A stretch of DNA of 64,000 bases from Arthrobacter sp. AZCC_0090 (GCF_014207375.1 NZ_JACHEE010000010.1:1-64000), one strand, 5' to 3'. Numbered from the stretch's first letter, positions 42,970 to 52,086 are shown. Notes: generated by a model not told the origin, from the letters alone. A program made the numbers and translations.

Positions 42970-45189
42970 ATGACCAACACTCCCATCCAGCAGGCCATCG
43001 TGACCCAGCAAGCAACGGGGAACTTGGACGCAGGCATTGACGAGGACCTGCTTCACCGGCTCGCGGACGTTCACGGCGTCGGGACATCTTTCTACGGCTG
43101 GGATGGGCTGCAGCATAAGGTTTCGCCCATCACCCTGGTCCAAGTACTGGGCTCCTTGGGAGTGACGGCGAATTCCAACGAGCAGATCGAGGCGGCCCTC
43201 GTGGAGGCGGAAGTGGGGCCGTGGCGCCGGATGCTGCCGCCCGCCGTCGTCGTCCAGGAGGGAACGACGGCGGCCGTGCACGTTCACGTGCGTGACGGTT
43301 CGCCGGCCCGCCTGACGATCTCGCTCGAGGACGGAACGGAGCTCGCGGCCACCCAGCAGGAGGACTGGGCTCTGCCGCGTGACGTGGATGGAGTGCCCAC
43401 AGGCCGCGCAACCTTTGAGGTTCCGGCCGGTTTGCCGCTCGGTTGGCATTCGCTCACGGCCGAGTCCGACGGCGTGACGGCCACCGCCGCTTTGGCTGTG
43501 GTCCCAGCCAAGCTGCAAACGGCGGCGCAGCTCGAGGAACGTCGCGGCTGGGGGCTCGCCACGCAGCTGTACTCCGTGCGCTCCAAGCGTTCGTGGGGCA
43601 TCGGAGACTTCGCCGACCTGGCCGATTTGGCGGCCTTGGCTGGCGCTCGCGGAGCCGACTATGTCCTGGTGAACCCCTTGCACGCCGCCGATCCTGTGCC
43701 TCCGGTTCAAGCGTCGCCCTATTCTCCGTCCACTAGGCGGTTCTTCAACCCCATTTATATTCGCATTGAAGAAATTCCCGAACTGGCATATGTGAAGCCC
43801 CGGAAGCGCGCCACGGTGGACCGACTATTGGATCACGTCCACGCGCTCAACAAGGACGCTGTACGGCTGGATCGGGACCAGATTTTCGCTGCCAAGCTCG
43901 CTGCATTGGAACTCCTTCACACGGTCCGGCTATCCCCGGCCCGGCAGCGCGCCTTCGAGGAGTTCTGCCGTGAGTCCGGCCCGGGCTTGGACGATTTCGC
44001 CCTCTGGTGCGCCATCCGCGAGGATCGGTCTCCGGACGACCCCTTCTGGCAGGACCCCACGGCCACCCTCGGTTCACCCAAGGTTGAGTCGATGCGCCAC
44101 GCATTGGCCGATCGGATCGGTTTCCACCGTTGGCTTCAGTGGATCTGCGATGAGCAGCTCGAGTCAGCGCAGGCCGCGGCGAAGCGTTCGGGCATGCGGC
44201 TGGGAGTGGTGCACGATCTCGCAGTCGGGGCGGACCTGAGCAGCGCCGACGCCTGGACCCTGCGCGGCAGCTTCGCGCCGGGTGTCAGCGTGGGCGCACC
44301 ACCGGACATGTACAACCAGCTCGGCCAGAATTGGAACCAGCCGCCGTGGCACCCGGTCCGATTGGCCGAGGCGGGCTACGCGCCGTTGCGCGCGATGCTG
44401 TCCACGGTCCTCCGCCATGCCGGCGGCATCCGCGTGGACCACATCCTGGGGCTGTTCCGCCTCTGGTGGGTGCCCGCCGGAAACTCCGCGCGCGACGGCG
44501 CCTACGTCCGCTACGACCACGAGGCCCTCATCGGGATCCTCGCCCTGGAAGCGCACCGCGCGGGCGCGGTGGTCATCGGCGAGGACTTGGGCGTCTTCGA
44601 GCCTTGGGTGCGGGACTACCTTGCGGCCCGCGGCATCTTGGGCACCTCGATCCTCTGGTTTGAGTACGACGGCGACTCGCCCCTGCCGCCGGAGCGCTAC
44701 CGGACGCAGGCCCTCGCTAGCGTCAACACCCACGACCTCCCTCCAACCGCTGGGTATCTCGCCGGCGACCACGTGGAACTCCGGGGCCAACTGGGCTTGC
44801 TCGAACGAAGCGTGGCTGAGGAACGGGCCGAGCACCAGGCCAGCCTGGACAAGATGATGGGGCTGCTGCGGGAGCGTGGCCTGCTGCCTGCCCGATTCGA
44901 CACTGCCGGATTTGAAGCCGGCGGCCAAGAGCTTGGCGAGGAGCAGGTTATCGAAGCCCTGCACCGGCTGTTGGCGCAGGCTCCGTCGGTTTTGCTGGGT
45001 GTTGCGCTGGTGGATGCCGTGGGAGAACGGAGGGTGCAGAACCAGCCCGGAACGACGTCGGAGGTCTACCCCAACTGGCAAGTGCCACTAGCCGACGAAC
45101 GCGGCCGCGCCGTGCTCATCGACGATCTCGACGTGAACCCGCGGTTCAATTCCCTGCTGGCGGCCGTCGACGAGGCTGTTCGGGGCTAG
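42970..45189 (+). CDS. malQ: 4-alpha-glucanotransferase (amylomaltase)
   Basis: Transfers alpha-1,4-glucan segments between maltodextrins, GH77. The 739-residue protein has the extra N-terminal domain common in actinobacterial MalQ (about 1-170), then the GH77 barrel with RSWGIGDFADLADLA, RVDHILGLFRLWWVP (nucleophile Asp region), GEDLGVFEPWV (acid/base Glu) and SVNTHDLPPTAGYL. ATG 42970 has GAGGCGG upstream; the frame stays open 23 codons earlier without conservation. No other mal gene is adjacent. Confidence 0.95.
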   Translation: MTNTPIQQAIVTQQATGNLDAGIDEDLLHRLADVHGVGTSFYGWDGLQHKVSPITLVQVLGSLGVTANSNEQIEAALVEAEVGPWRRMLPPAVVVQEGTTAAVHVHVRDGSPARLTISLEDGTELAATQQEDWALPRDVDGVPTGRATFEVPAGLPLGWHSLTAESDGVTATAALAVVPAKLQTAAQLEERRGWGLATQLYSVRSKRSWGIGDFADLADLAALAGARGADYVLVNPLHAADPVPPVQASPYSPSTRRFFNPIYIRIEEIPELAYVKPRKRATVDRLLDHVHALNKDAVRLDRDQIFAAKLAALELLHTVRLSPARQRAFEEFCRESGPGLDDFALWCAIREDRSPDDPFWQDPTATLGSPKVESMRHALADRIGFHRWLQWICDEQLESAQAAAKRSGMRLGVVHDLAVGADLSSADAWTLRGSFAPGVSVGAPPDMYNQLGQNWNQPPWHPVRLAEAGYAPLRAMLSTVLRHAGGIRVDHILGLFRLWWVPAGNSARDGAYVRYDHEALIGILALEAHRAGAVVIGEDLGVFEPWVRDYLAARGILGTSILWFEYDGDSPLPPERYRTQALASVNTHDLPPTAGYLAGDHVELRGQLGLLERSVAEERAEHQASLDKMMGLLRERGLLPARFDTAGFEAGGQELGEEQVIEALHRLLAQAPSVLLGVALVDAVGERRVQNQPGTTSEVYPNWQVPLADERGRAVLIDDLDVNPRFNSLLAAVDEAVRG

Positions 45190-45241
45190 CCGGCCGACCG
45201 TACCGAGCTTCCCCAAACCCCCAGACCCCAAACCCGCAAAC

Positions 45242-45457
45242 CTAGTCCGAGGAACTTAGTGGCCGTTCCCCGGTTGGATCGTTAGTGGGTGGTTCAAGTT
45301 CGCGCACGCGGGCTTCCAAGAGCGCAATGCGGTCATAAAGGTCGAGGGTCATTCGTGGATCAATGGGTATGCCGTGCGCCGGGTTGGCGGCGCGGCGGCG
45401 CAGCCATTGCTCCAGGGACTCTCCCGGTTGCTGCCGTAGCTTTCGCTGGTTCCTCAT
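45242..45457 (-). CDS. Small hypothetical protein
   Basis: A 71-residue charged protein starting MRNQRKLRQQPGESLEQWLRR, with a C-terminal heptad-like stretch YDRIALLEARVRELE that could form a short coiled coil. Codon use is normal for the genome. No family recognised. Located between malQ (convergent) and the lactonase gene. Confidence 0.5.
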   Translation of the reverse strand: MRNQRKLRQQPGESLEQWLRRRAANPAHGIPIDPRMTLDLYDRIALLEARVRELEPPTNDPTGERPLSSSD

Positions 45458-45505
45458 GCGACCGAGTCTGTCACACCGCTCGGACGCAGCTTTGAAAGCC
45501 TACGG

Positions 45506-46576
45506 CTAATCAGCCAAACGCAGCACTGTCGGCGAATCTGTCTCCAGCTGATCGAGGACTTCGCCCGGGATACCGGTGGCCGGATCCAGGGCGAACGTTG
45601 TGACGTGGCCGGAACGCTCGTTCGCCACGTGGAGCCAGCCTTCGCGGACCAAGTGGTGGCGGGGCCAGTCTCCTCCGCTGGGCACGTCAGCCACGGGACG
45701 GAGCCGGGTTCCGCTGCCTTCGACGGCCAATACCGAGATGCGGTTGGAGCCGCGGACCCCGGTGTAGACGAAGCGATTGTCCGGCGACATCGCGATTTCG
45801 GCTGCTGCGTCGCCGTCGAAAGCACCACCGGCAGTTGCAGGTCCGCGGCTGTGGAGCACAAAGCGGCCGTCCGCGCCGGGCAGGAGCACCGCCACTTCGA
45901 TGGAGTACTCCGTCACGACGAATGCGGCGTCGACGGAGGGGTGCTGGACCAAGTGCCGCGGTCCGCTGCCCATCGGGAGAGCGACTTGGTGGTCGGGGAG
46001 CAGGCCGGTGTCGGGGTAGTAGTTCCACACCCGTATGAGGTCGAAGCCGAGGTCGGTGGTCATAATCCGGCCGTCCTCGAGCATGAGGCTTGCGTGGGCG
46101 CGGCTCACCCGCGGGCCGCCAGTGGCGATGTCGATGCCGCCGTCGACGCCGGCGTGTGGATCGTTCGCCGGTGGCGCGGCAAAGCGCGAGGTGATGCCGC
46201 CGTCCTCGTCGAGCCCGTAGAGCAGAACGTTACCGTCGCCCCAACAGGCGACCACGATGAAGCGACCGGAAGGGTCGACGGCGACGTGGCAGGCAGCAGC
46301 GCCCGCGGGCCAGGCGTCCCCCAGCGGTTCCAGGCCGAACAGCCCAGCCCGCCGGTAGGCCCGGACCGTCTCAACGGCCTCGGCTACCGCATAGACCACC
46401 GGCAGGGTGGGGTGAACGGCGACGAACGACGGCGACGGTGCTTCGACTGCGGTGCCCACCCAACTCAGGCTGCCGTCTTCACGGGCTGCAACCGCACCAA
46501 TACCGAATCCTTGTCCGTTGCTGTCCGATGTGTAGGAACCCACCCAGATGAGCGTTCCGTCGATGGTCTCGGCCAT
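45506..46576 (-). CDS. Lactonase-family beta-propeller protein (YbhE-type 6-phosphogluconolactonase-like)
   Basis: A 356-residue seven-bladed propeller of the lactonase family, members of which hydrolyse 6-phosphogluconolactone or other sugar lactones. Blade motifs include FVAVHPTLPVVYAVAE (about 49-64), CHVAVDPSGRFIVVACWGDGN (about 95-115) and PDNRFVYTGVRGSNRISVL. No signal peptide. It starts 3 nt after the stop of the upstream aldo/keto reductase, so it belongs to that operon. A combination of a lactonase with reductases suggests handling of sugar acids or aldoses. Confidence 0.82.
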   Translation of the reverse strand: MAETIDGTLIWVGSYTSDSNGQGFGIGAVAAREDGSLSWVGTAVEAPSPSFVAVHPTLPVVYAVAEAVETVRAYRRAGLFGLEPLGDAWPAGAAACHVAVDPSGRFIVVACWGDGNVLLYGLDEDGGITSRFAAPPANDPHAGVDGGIDIATGGPRVSRAHASLMLEDGRIMTTDLGFDLIRVWNYYPDTGLLPDHQVALPMGSGPRHLVQHPSVDAAFVVTEYSIEVAVLLPGADGRFVLHSRGPATAGGAFDGDAAAEIAMSPDNRFVYTGVRGSNRISVLAVEGSGTRLRPVADVPSGGDWPRHHLVREGWLHVANERSGHVTTFALDPATGIPGEVLDQLETDSPTVLRLAD

Positions 46577-46579
46577 GCG

Positions 46580-47410
46580 TCAGTGCCCTTGCACATCGGA
46601 GTCGACGCCCGCGTCCTGCCCAGCGTCCAAGGTGTCGATCGCGGACAGGTCTGCATCGTCCAGGGCGAAGTCGAAAACGTCCAGGTTTTCCTTCATGCGC
46701 AGCGGATTGGCGGACTTCGGGATAGCCACGAGCCCCTCCTGGACGTGCCAGCGCAGCACAACTTGCCCGGGCGTCTTTCCGTGTTTCTTTGCGATTGCCG
46801 CCAAGACGGGGGCATTCAGGAGATCTCGCCCCGCTCCCAACGGACTGTACGATTCCGAGGCGATGTTGTGGCTCTCATTGAAGGCACGCTCGTCGATCCG
46901 TGTGATGGACGGCGAGATCTGGATCTGGTTGACGGCCGGCAGCACCGAGGTTTCCTCCAGAAGCCGCTCGAGGTGTGAGGGTTTGAAGTTGGACACGCCG
47001 ATTGAGCGCACCTTCCCCTCAGCCTGGAGCCTCTCGAAAGTCTTCCAGGTGGAGATGAACTCGTTCCGTTGGGGGAGCGGCCAATGGATCAGCAAGAGGT
47101 CCACGTAGTCCAGTCCGAGGCGCTGGAGAGAGCCCTCAAGCCCTTCGACGGCGCGATCTCGGCCCTGGTAGGTGCCGTCCAGCTTGGTGGTGATGAACAG
47201 TTCCTCGCGCGGGATGCCGCAGTCCCGCACGCCTTGCCCGACACCGGCCTCGTTACCGTATCGGTAGGCCGTATCGACATGCCGGTAGCCAAGTTCGACG
47301 GCGGACACCACCGCCGTGGCGACCTCGGCGTCGTCGAGCGGCCAGGTTCCGAGGCCGATCTGCGGAATGGCATTGCCATCGTTGAGCCTGATCAAGGGTG
47401 CAGATTCCAT
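46580..47410 (-). CDS. Aldo/keto reductase (2,5-diketogluconate reductase type)
   Basis: A 276-residue NADPH-dependent reductase, TIM barrel. The catalytic tetrad is visible: Asp and Tyr in DTAYRYGNE, Lys in FITTKLDG and His in LLIHWPLP; the cofactor loop is IPKSANPLRM. ATG 47410 was chosen because the family starts there; the open frame runs 44 codons further into the neighbouring reductase. Third gene of a run of three reductases with a lactonase behind it. Confidence 0.9.
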   Translation of the reverse strand: MESAPLIRLNDGNAIPQIGLGTWPLDDAEVATAVVSAVELGYRHVDTAYRYGNEAGVGQGVRDCGIPREELFITTKLDGTYQGRDRAVEGLEGSLQRLGLDYVDLLLIHWPLPQRNEFISTWKTFERLQAEGKVRSIGVSNFKPSHLERLLEETSVLPAVNQIQISPSITRIDERAFNESHNIASESYSPLGAGRDLLNAPVLAAIAKKHGKTPGQVVLRWHVQEGLVAIPKSANPLRMKENLDVFDFALDDADLSAIDTLDAGQDAGVDSDVQGH

Positions 47411-47456
47411 ATCGGAAGTCTTTCCTATCGGCAGGTATTTGCACAGTGCTCCGGCT

Positions 47457-48428
47457 TCACCACGCGTAGTCTTCCGGCGCTGTCCGGTGGCCCGGGAAGA
47501 TGTCATCGAGCCGCTTGAGGGCATCGGCGTCGAGGGTGACATCCAAAGCCCGGATGGCAGCGTCCAACTGCTCCTGGGTGCGGGGACCCACGATCGGTGC
47601 GGTCACCGCCGGCTGGTGCAGCAACCAGGCCAAGCCCACATCGCCGGGCTCCTGGCCAAGGTCGTCGGCGAGGTCCTCGTACTGGCGGATCTGGTCCTCG
47701 TGCTTCTTGAGCGTTTCGGCCGCGCGGCCCTCAAGGCGCCGGACGCCGTCTCGCTCTTTCTTCAGCACGCCGCCCAGCAGACCGCCATGAAGTGGCGACC
47801 ACGGGATCAGCCCGAGGCCGTACTGCTGGGCCGCCGGGATGACTTCCAGCTCGACGTTGCGGGTGAGCAGGTTGTAGATGGACTGCTCGCTCACGAGCCC
47901 GTTGTAGTTGCGCCGGGCGGCGGCTTCCTGGGCTTGGGCGATGTGCCAGCCAGCAAAGTTGCTACTTCCTGAGTACAGGATCTTGCCCTGTTGGACGGCA
48001 ACCTCGATCGCCTGCCAGATCTCATCCCACGGAGTGTTCCGGTCCACGTGGTGGAACTGATAGACGTCGATGTAGTCGGTCTGCAGGCGCTTCAGGCTTG
48101 CGTCCAAGGCCCGCCGGATGTTGAGGGCGGACAGCTTGGACTCGTTGGGGCGGTCCGTCATGGTTCCGTAGAGCTTGGTGGCCAGGACCACGCGTTCGCG
48201 GCGCTCGCCGCCCTTGGCAAACCAGCGGCCGATGATTTCCTCGGTCCAGCCCCGGTTGTCGTGGCCGCCGTAAACGTTGGCGGTGTCGAAGAAATTGATA
48301 CCGGAGTCCAGGGCGGAATCCATGATGGAGTGCGCTGTGGATTCCTCCGTCTGCGGGCCGAAGTTCATGGTTCCGAGGCACAAGCGGGAGACGCTGAGGC
48401 CGGAGCGGCCCAAGTGGGTGTACTGCAT
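47457..48428 (-). CDS. Aldo/keto reductase (YghZ/Tas-like class)
   Basis: A 323-residue reductase of a different subgroup from its neighbours, starting MQYTHLGRSGLSVSRLCLGTMNFG. Tetrad residues lie in FFDTANVYGG, VLATKLYG and YQFHHVD, and the cofactor segment includes TAPIVGPRTQEQL. It is closer to AKR11/12 (potassium-channel-beta-like, L-glyceraldehyde-3-phosphate reductase-like) proteins. Substrate unknown; probably co-transcribed with both flanking reductases. Confidence 0.9.
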   Translation of the reverse strand: MQYTHLGRSGLSVSRLCLGTMNFGPQTEESTAHSIMDSALDSGINFFDTANVYGGHDNRGWTEEIIGRWFAKGGERRERVVLATKLYGTMTDRPNESKLSALNIRRALDASLKRLQTDYIDVYQFHHVDRNTPWDEIWQAIEVAVQQGKILYSGSSNFAGWHIAQAQEAAARRNYNGLVSEQSIYNLLTRNVELEVIPAAQQYGLGLIPWSPLHGGLLGGVLKKERDGVRRLEGRAAETLKKHEDQIRQYEDLADDLGQEPGDVGLAWLLHQPAVTAPIVGPRTQEQLDAAIRALDVTLDADALKRLDDIFPGHRTAPEDYAW

Positions 48429-48458
48429 GGTTTTGCTTTCCTTACGCTGTGGTGGTTC

Positions 48459-49304
48459 TTACATTTGGCTGAAGGACGCGACGGCGGGATCTGCGCCCAG
48501 GCGAGCACCGGCGTCGAGCGCGCTGACGGCTTCCAGTTCTTCCAAGGTGAGCTGCAATGACGCCGCCGCGAGGTTCTGCCGGATCCGTTCCGGGTGCACT
48601 GACTTGGGAATGACGATGTTGCCGATTCCGAGGTGCCACGCCAGCACGATCTGGGCCGGGGTGGCGTTGTGTGTTTCGGCTAGTTTGGTGACTGTTGCCG
48701 ACCCCAGGTCCGCTCCCTGCCCCAGCGGGCTATAGGCCTCGACGGCGATTCCGTGCGAGCGGCTCTTCGCCGCCAGTTCCTGCTGCTGGAACGTCGGGTG
48801 CAGTTCGATTTGGTTGACGGCGGGAACGACGTCGGCTGATGCCAAGAGCGTGTCGAGGTGTTCGGGCAAGAAGTTGGAGACGCCGATTGCCCGGGCGCCG
48901 CCGTCAGCATGGATCTTTTCCAAGGCCTTCCACGCATCCACGAAGAGGCCTTGGGACGGCACCGGCCAATGGATCAAGTAGAGATCGATGACGTCGAGGC
49001 CGAGTTCGCGGCGGCTGTTGTCGAACGCCGCAGCAGCCTGCCCCTGCTCGCCGTTGCGGAGTTTGGTGGTGATGAAGAGTTCTTCCCGCGAGATGCCGGA
49101 AGCCCGGACCGCTGCGCCGACGCCGGATTCGTTCCGGTATCCCGCGGCGGTATCTATGTGTCGGTAGCCGGCTTCGAGGGCGTCCTCCACCGCCTTCTGG
49201 GTTTCGGCGGGCGGGACTTGGAAGACGCCGAAGCCGAGTTGGGGGATGGTGATCGAGTTGTTCAGGACGAGCCCGGGAACGGTTGAATTCTGAGCGCTGG
49301 ACAT
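48459..49304 (-). CDS. Aldo/keto reductase (2,5-diketogluconate reductase type)
   Basis: A 281-residue AKR5-like reductase, first gene of the reductase operon and about half identical by eye to the one at 46580-47410. Tetrad: DTAAGYRNE, FITTKLRN and YLIHWPVP; cofactor loop IPKSVHPERI. AAAGG lies upstream of the ATG. It is divergent from an MmyB-type regulator, and the 163-nt gap holds a 17-bp palindrome likely controlling both sides. Confidence 0.92.
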   Translation of the reverse strand: MSSAQNSTVPGLVLNNSITIPQLGFGVFQVPPAETQKAVEDALEAGYRHIDTAAGYRNESGVGAAVRASGISREELFITTKLRNGEQGQAAAAFDNSRRELGLDVIDLYLIHWPVPSQGLFVDAWKALEKIHADGGARAIGVSNFLPEHLDTLLASADVVPAVNQIELHPTFQQQELAAKSRSHGIAVEAYSPLGQGADLGSATVTKLAETHNATPAQIVLAWHLGIGNIVIPKSVHPERIRQNLAAASLQLTLEELEAVSALDAGARLGADPAVASFSQM

Positions 49305-49406
49305 GTCCGGCCTTTCGTCGCTGCTGGGTGGATTGCCTTGCTGGCACTTTTGAGCCTATGCATGTTCGCAGCAACAATCAGTAGTTTTGACGCCCCCTCT
49401 TTTTCC

Positions 49407-49423
49407 TAGGACTGGCAGTCCTA
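49407..49423. promoter_or_regulatory. Palindromic operator between reductase operon and MmyB-type regulator
   Basis: TAGGACTGGCAGTCCTA is a perfect 8+1+8 palindrome 103 nt upstream of the reductase start and 45 nt upstream of the regulator start. A divergent operator for the adjacent regulator is the simplest reading. Confidence 0.7.
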
Positions 49424-49467
49424 CCTTGGCCGTAGAAACAGGCCTCTAGGGAGGGGAGAATGGGGAC

Positions 49468-50379
49468 ATGGGTCAAAGCGCCGAGTTCGGAAAATTCCTC
49501 AAAGCCATGCGTGCCCGGATGTCGCCGGACGATGCAGGATTGCCGGAAGCGTCCGGCGCGCGCCGCGTTCCCGGGCTGCGCAGGGAGGAAATTGCCCGCT
49601 TGGCCGATGTCAGCACGGACTACTACACACGGCTCGAGCAAGGCCGCCATATCCATCCATCCAGGGCCGTCCTTGAAGCAGTGTCGCGGGCGCTGCGCCT
49701 GGACTCAAGCGAGCACACGCACATGATGGACCTCCTAGAGCACTGCGCGTCGAGCGCCAAAGCGCCGACTCCCACGCCACGGGTGCGGCCGGCCTTGCGC
49801 CAACTTCTGGACGCTGTGGGCGACGTTCCGGCGCTCCTGCTTGGCCGGCGCAGTGACGTTCTTGGAGCCAACCGCATGGCAGTCTTGCTGTTTGCGGACT
49901 TCCCGTCCATGCCTCCCGCCGAGCGAAACCTCACGCGCTGGCTGATCCTGGACCCCCAGGCACGCGAACTGTTCCGGGACTGGAAGACGGTTGCCGCGGA
50001 AGCCGCCGGCTCCCTACGTGCGGATACCGGGCGGCACCCCGACGATCCCCAAGCCAACCAGCTCGTGGGCGAACTCGCCGTAAACAGCGAACACTTCCGC
50101 CAATGGTGGGCCGGGCATCGAGTGGCGGCGCGTTCGGCCGGCACCGTCCGCCTGCATCACCCCGCGGTGGGGGACGTCGAGCTCAACTTCGAGAATTTGG
50201 CCCTGCCGCAGGACCCGGATCAAGTCCTACGCGTCTATTCCGCAAAGGCGGGTTCGCCGTCGGACGATGCGCTCAAGCTGCTGGGCAGCTTTGGTGCGGG
50301 AACGGCGTTTAGTGCGGGAACGGCGACGACGGCGACAAGCCCTGAGTTGTCCGCTCGCCAAGCCTCAAACGAGGGCTGA
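49468..50379 (+). CDS. Helix-turn-helix regulator with MmyB-like ligand-binding domain
   Basis: A 303-residue XRE-type regulator. The HTH covers about residues 30-80 (PGLRREEIARLADVSTDYYTRLEQGR), and the MmyB-like PAS-related domain follows (LLLGRRSDVLGANRMAVLLF; RWLILDPQARELFRDW). Such proteins often control adjacent reductase genes and may bind small lipophilic ligands. Divergent from the reductase operon with a palindrome between. The last 30 residues are Ala/Thr/Ser-rich and not part of a domain. Confidence 0.9.
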   Translation: MGQSAEFGKFLKAMRARMSPDDAGLPEASGARRVPGLRREEIARLADVSTDYYTRLEQGRHIHPSRAVLEAVSRALRLDSSEHTHMMDLLEHCASSAKAPTPTPRVRPALRQLLDAVGDVPALLLGRRSDVLGANRMAVLLFADFPSMPPAERNLTRWLILDPQARELFRDWKTVAAEAAGSLRADTGRHPDDPQANQLVGELAVNSEHFRQWWAGHRVAARSAGTVRLHHPAVGDVELNFENLALPQDPDQVLRVYSAKAGSPSDDALKLLGSFGAGTAFSAGTATTATSPELSARQASNEG

Positions 50380-50524
50380 CGGGTTTCAGCCATATGTGCT
50401 CTACGTCACTGTGCCACTGCATAGTGAATTGGCATGATTCTGTCTATGTGCCCATTGGGTGGCCCTTGCGCGGCGTTTAGGCTGAATCCAGACCTTTTTC
50501 GCATATCAAGGATGGAATTCAACG

Positions 50525-50731
50525 ATGAAACGCATCGCGCTGCTGAGGGAGCGGGCAAGCACCGCAGGGTCCGCGGGATCCACAGGCTCCCATTGCCCGG
50601 CATCCGGTCAATGGAGCCCTGAAGGCGAACCCCACATTGTGCACACCTTTTTTGAAGGCCACGTCTTCCCGTCCCACAATGGTGTGGCAACGGTCTGGCA
50701 TCGCCAGTACCTGGTCGCTGGATCCCGATGA
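50525..50731 (+). CDS. Small hypothetical protein, first of an overlapping pair
   Basis: A 68-residue protein with a Ser/Gly-rich N-terminus and a compact C-terminal half containing HIVHTFFEGHVFPSHNGVATVWHRQY. AAGGATGG lies upstream of the ATG. Its stop overlaps the next gene by ATGA, the same coupling used by real operons in this window, which is the best argument that both are genes. No family recognised. Confidence 0.5.
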   Translation: MKRIALLRERASTAGSAGSTGSHCPASGQWSPEGEPHIVHTFFEGHVFPSHNGVATVWHRQYLVAGSR

Positions 50732-51000
50732 GCCCCGAAACCTTAGGGGCATGGGGCCCAAGCCACTTCTCGACGTCGGCCCAGCGGCCCGCTGCGGCGG
50801 CGCAGCACCTGCCGCCGTCGAAATGGTCCGAACTCAATCGCGGCGAAACCGTCTGGATCCACGAGGACAAGTGGGGCTTCGACGCCGGCCTTGTGGACGA
50901 AGTGTCCTCTGACCACGAATTCCTGTGGATCGAATTTGCCGGCCGTGGCCGGCGACTCCTCTGTGGCGGTGACCCCGTCCAAGTCTGGACCCGCGCGTGA
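50728..51000 (+). CDS. Small hypothetical protein, second of an overlapping pair
   Basis: A 90-residue protein starting at the ATGA overlap. After a low-complexity Ala/Pro stretch, residues 30-90 (WSELNRGETVWIHEDKWGFDAGLVDEVSSD and WIEFAGRGRRLL) have a mixed beta-rich pattern with conserved-looking Trp and Gly, as in small SH3-like folds. A strong terminator follows 17 nt after the stop. Function unknown. Confidence 0.55.
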   Translation: MSPETLGAWGPSHFSTSAQRPAAAAQHLPPSKWSELNRGETVWIHEDKWGFDAGLVDEVSSDHEFLWIEFAGRGRRLLCGGDPVQVWTRA

Positions 51001-51016
51001 GTCCAGCCTCGCAACT

Positions 51017-51056
51017 GATGGCCGCCAGCCTTTCCACAGAAGGGCTGGCGGCCATC
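51017..51056 (+). terminator. Strong hairpin terminator
   Basis: GATGGCCGCCAGCC (51017-51030) pairs perfectly with GGCTGGCGGCCATC (51043-51056) over a 12-nt loop; the T-tract is weak (GTCGGTTTTGG). It closes the small-gene pair. Confidence 0.75.
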
Positions 51057-51094
51057 GTCGGTTTTGGGGTTTGTTTGGCTTAACGCTCGAGGTT

Positions 51095-51304
51095 CTAACG
51101 CTCCAGGCGGAATCCGAGCTTGATGGTTACCTGCCAGTCGGCCACGGCGCCCTCGCTGAGGTGGCCGCGGATTTCCTTGACCTCGAACCAATCGAGGTTG
51201 CGGAGGGTCTGGCTTGCAGCCGCAATCCCATTCTTGATGGCGGCGTCGACGCCCTCGGACGAGGTACCAACAATTTCGGAAACGCTATATGTGTGGTCAG
51301 CCAT
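51095..51304 (-). CDS. Dodecin (flavin-storage protein)
   Basis: A 69-residue dodecin that assembles into a hollow dodecamer binding flavins or CoA. Family features: VSEIVGTSSEGVDAAIKNGIA (about 8-28), the flavin-stacking Trp in RNLDWFEVKEIRGHL and a terminal VTIKLGFRLE strand. GAGGAG lies just upstream of the ATG. Single gene, unrelated to its neighbours. Confidence 0.93.
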   Translation of the reverse strand: MADHTYSVSEIVGTSSEGVDAAIKNGIAAASQTLRNLDWFEVKEIRGHLSEGAVADWQVTIKLGFRLER

Positions 51305-51366
51305 TCTTGCTCCTCATGATCGTCCTTGATGCCTGAACTGCTGGCCCGGCAGGCCGTGAAAGCAGA

Positions 51367-52086
51367 CTAGCCGACGCAAGGCCGGGGGAACAGGGGTGGC
51401 ACTGTGGATAGGATCATCGGCAGCAAGGCCGCGGGTGAGGTGACAACGGCGGCAGCGTGCAACGCTTCCTCTTTTCCCCCGTATCCCCAGAGCGCGAATA
51501 ACGTGGAAATTCCGTGCTCGGCTGCGCCCGCGACATCGTAGCTTCTGTCGCCGACCATTACCGGGTTGGAGATGTCGATGCCCTGGGAGGCGAGGCGGAG
51601 CAGCGCTTCACCGATGACTTCTGCCTTGGTCGCTCTTCTTTCAACGTCCGATGCCCCGCAGATGTTGATGAAGTTGCTCTCGATTCCAAAGCGTCGTGCG
51701 AGTCGTAGTGCTTGATCTTCCACTTTGGAGGTAGCAACAGCCATGGGGATTCCTGCCAGCAGCAGTTGCTCCAGCAACTCGATGACCCCTTCGTACAGAC
51801 TGGATTGCTCCGCGCCGTGATCCGCGTATGCCTTGCGGTAATGTTGGAGGGCTCTCTGGGCTGTCGCTTCATTCAGCCCGGAGACTGTTCTGAATGAGTC
51901 CACCATCGGCGGACCGACGAACCTGAGCAGTTCATCCGGCGACGGGACAGGCGCTCCTACTGATTCCAAAGCCTGGGCAGCACTCGAAGTAACACCTAAA
52001 GCTGAGTCGATGAGCGTTCCGTCCATGTCGAACAGGACGCAGGTGATGCCGCCGAACGGCGGGCGTGTGTGATGCGGAAGTATCAT
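51367..52086 (-). CDS. HAD-superfamily phosphatase (phosphoglycolate phosphatase-like)
   Basis: A 239-residue subclass I HAD hydrolase: nucleophile motif FDMDGTLIDS (about 16-25), motif II in AVATSKVEDQA and motif III/IV in PVMVGDRSYDVAGA. The helical cap is of the phosphoglycolate phosphatase/beta-phosphoglucomutase kind. ATG 52086 is preferred because the 25 residues before it are polar, and the longer form from ATG 52161 would overlap the divergent Lrp gene; no Shine-Dalgarno sequence settles it. Substrate unknown. Confidence 0.85.
   Translation of the reverse strand: MILPHHTRPPFGGITCVLFDMDGTLIDSALGVTSSAAQALESVGAPVPSPDELLRFVGPPMVDSFRTVSGLNEATAQRALQHYRKAYADHGAEQSSLYEGVIELLEQLLLAGIPMAVATSKVEDQALRLARRFGIESNFINICGASDVERRATKAEVIGEALLRLASQGIDISNPVMVGDRSYDVAGAAEHGISTLFALWGYGGKEEALHAAAVVTSPAALLPMILSTVPPLFPRPCVG

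Noticed and set aside
45605-46978. Plus-strand frame opposite the lactonase-like gene
   Set aside because: Shadow of a propeller gene with clear blade motifs on the minus strand.
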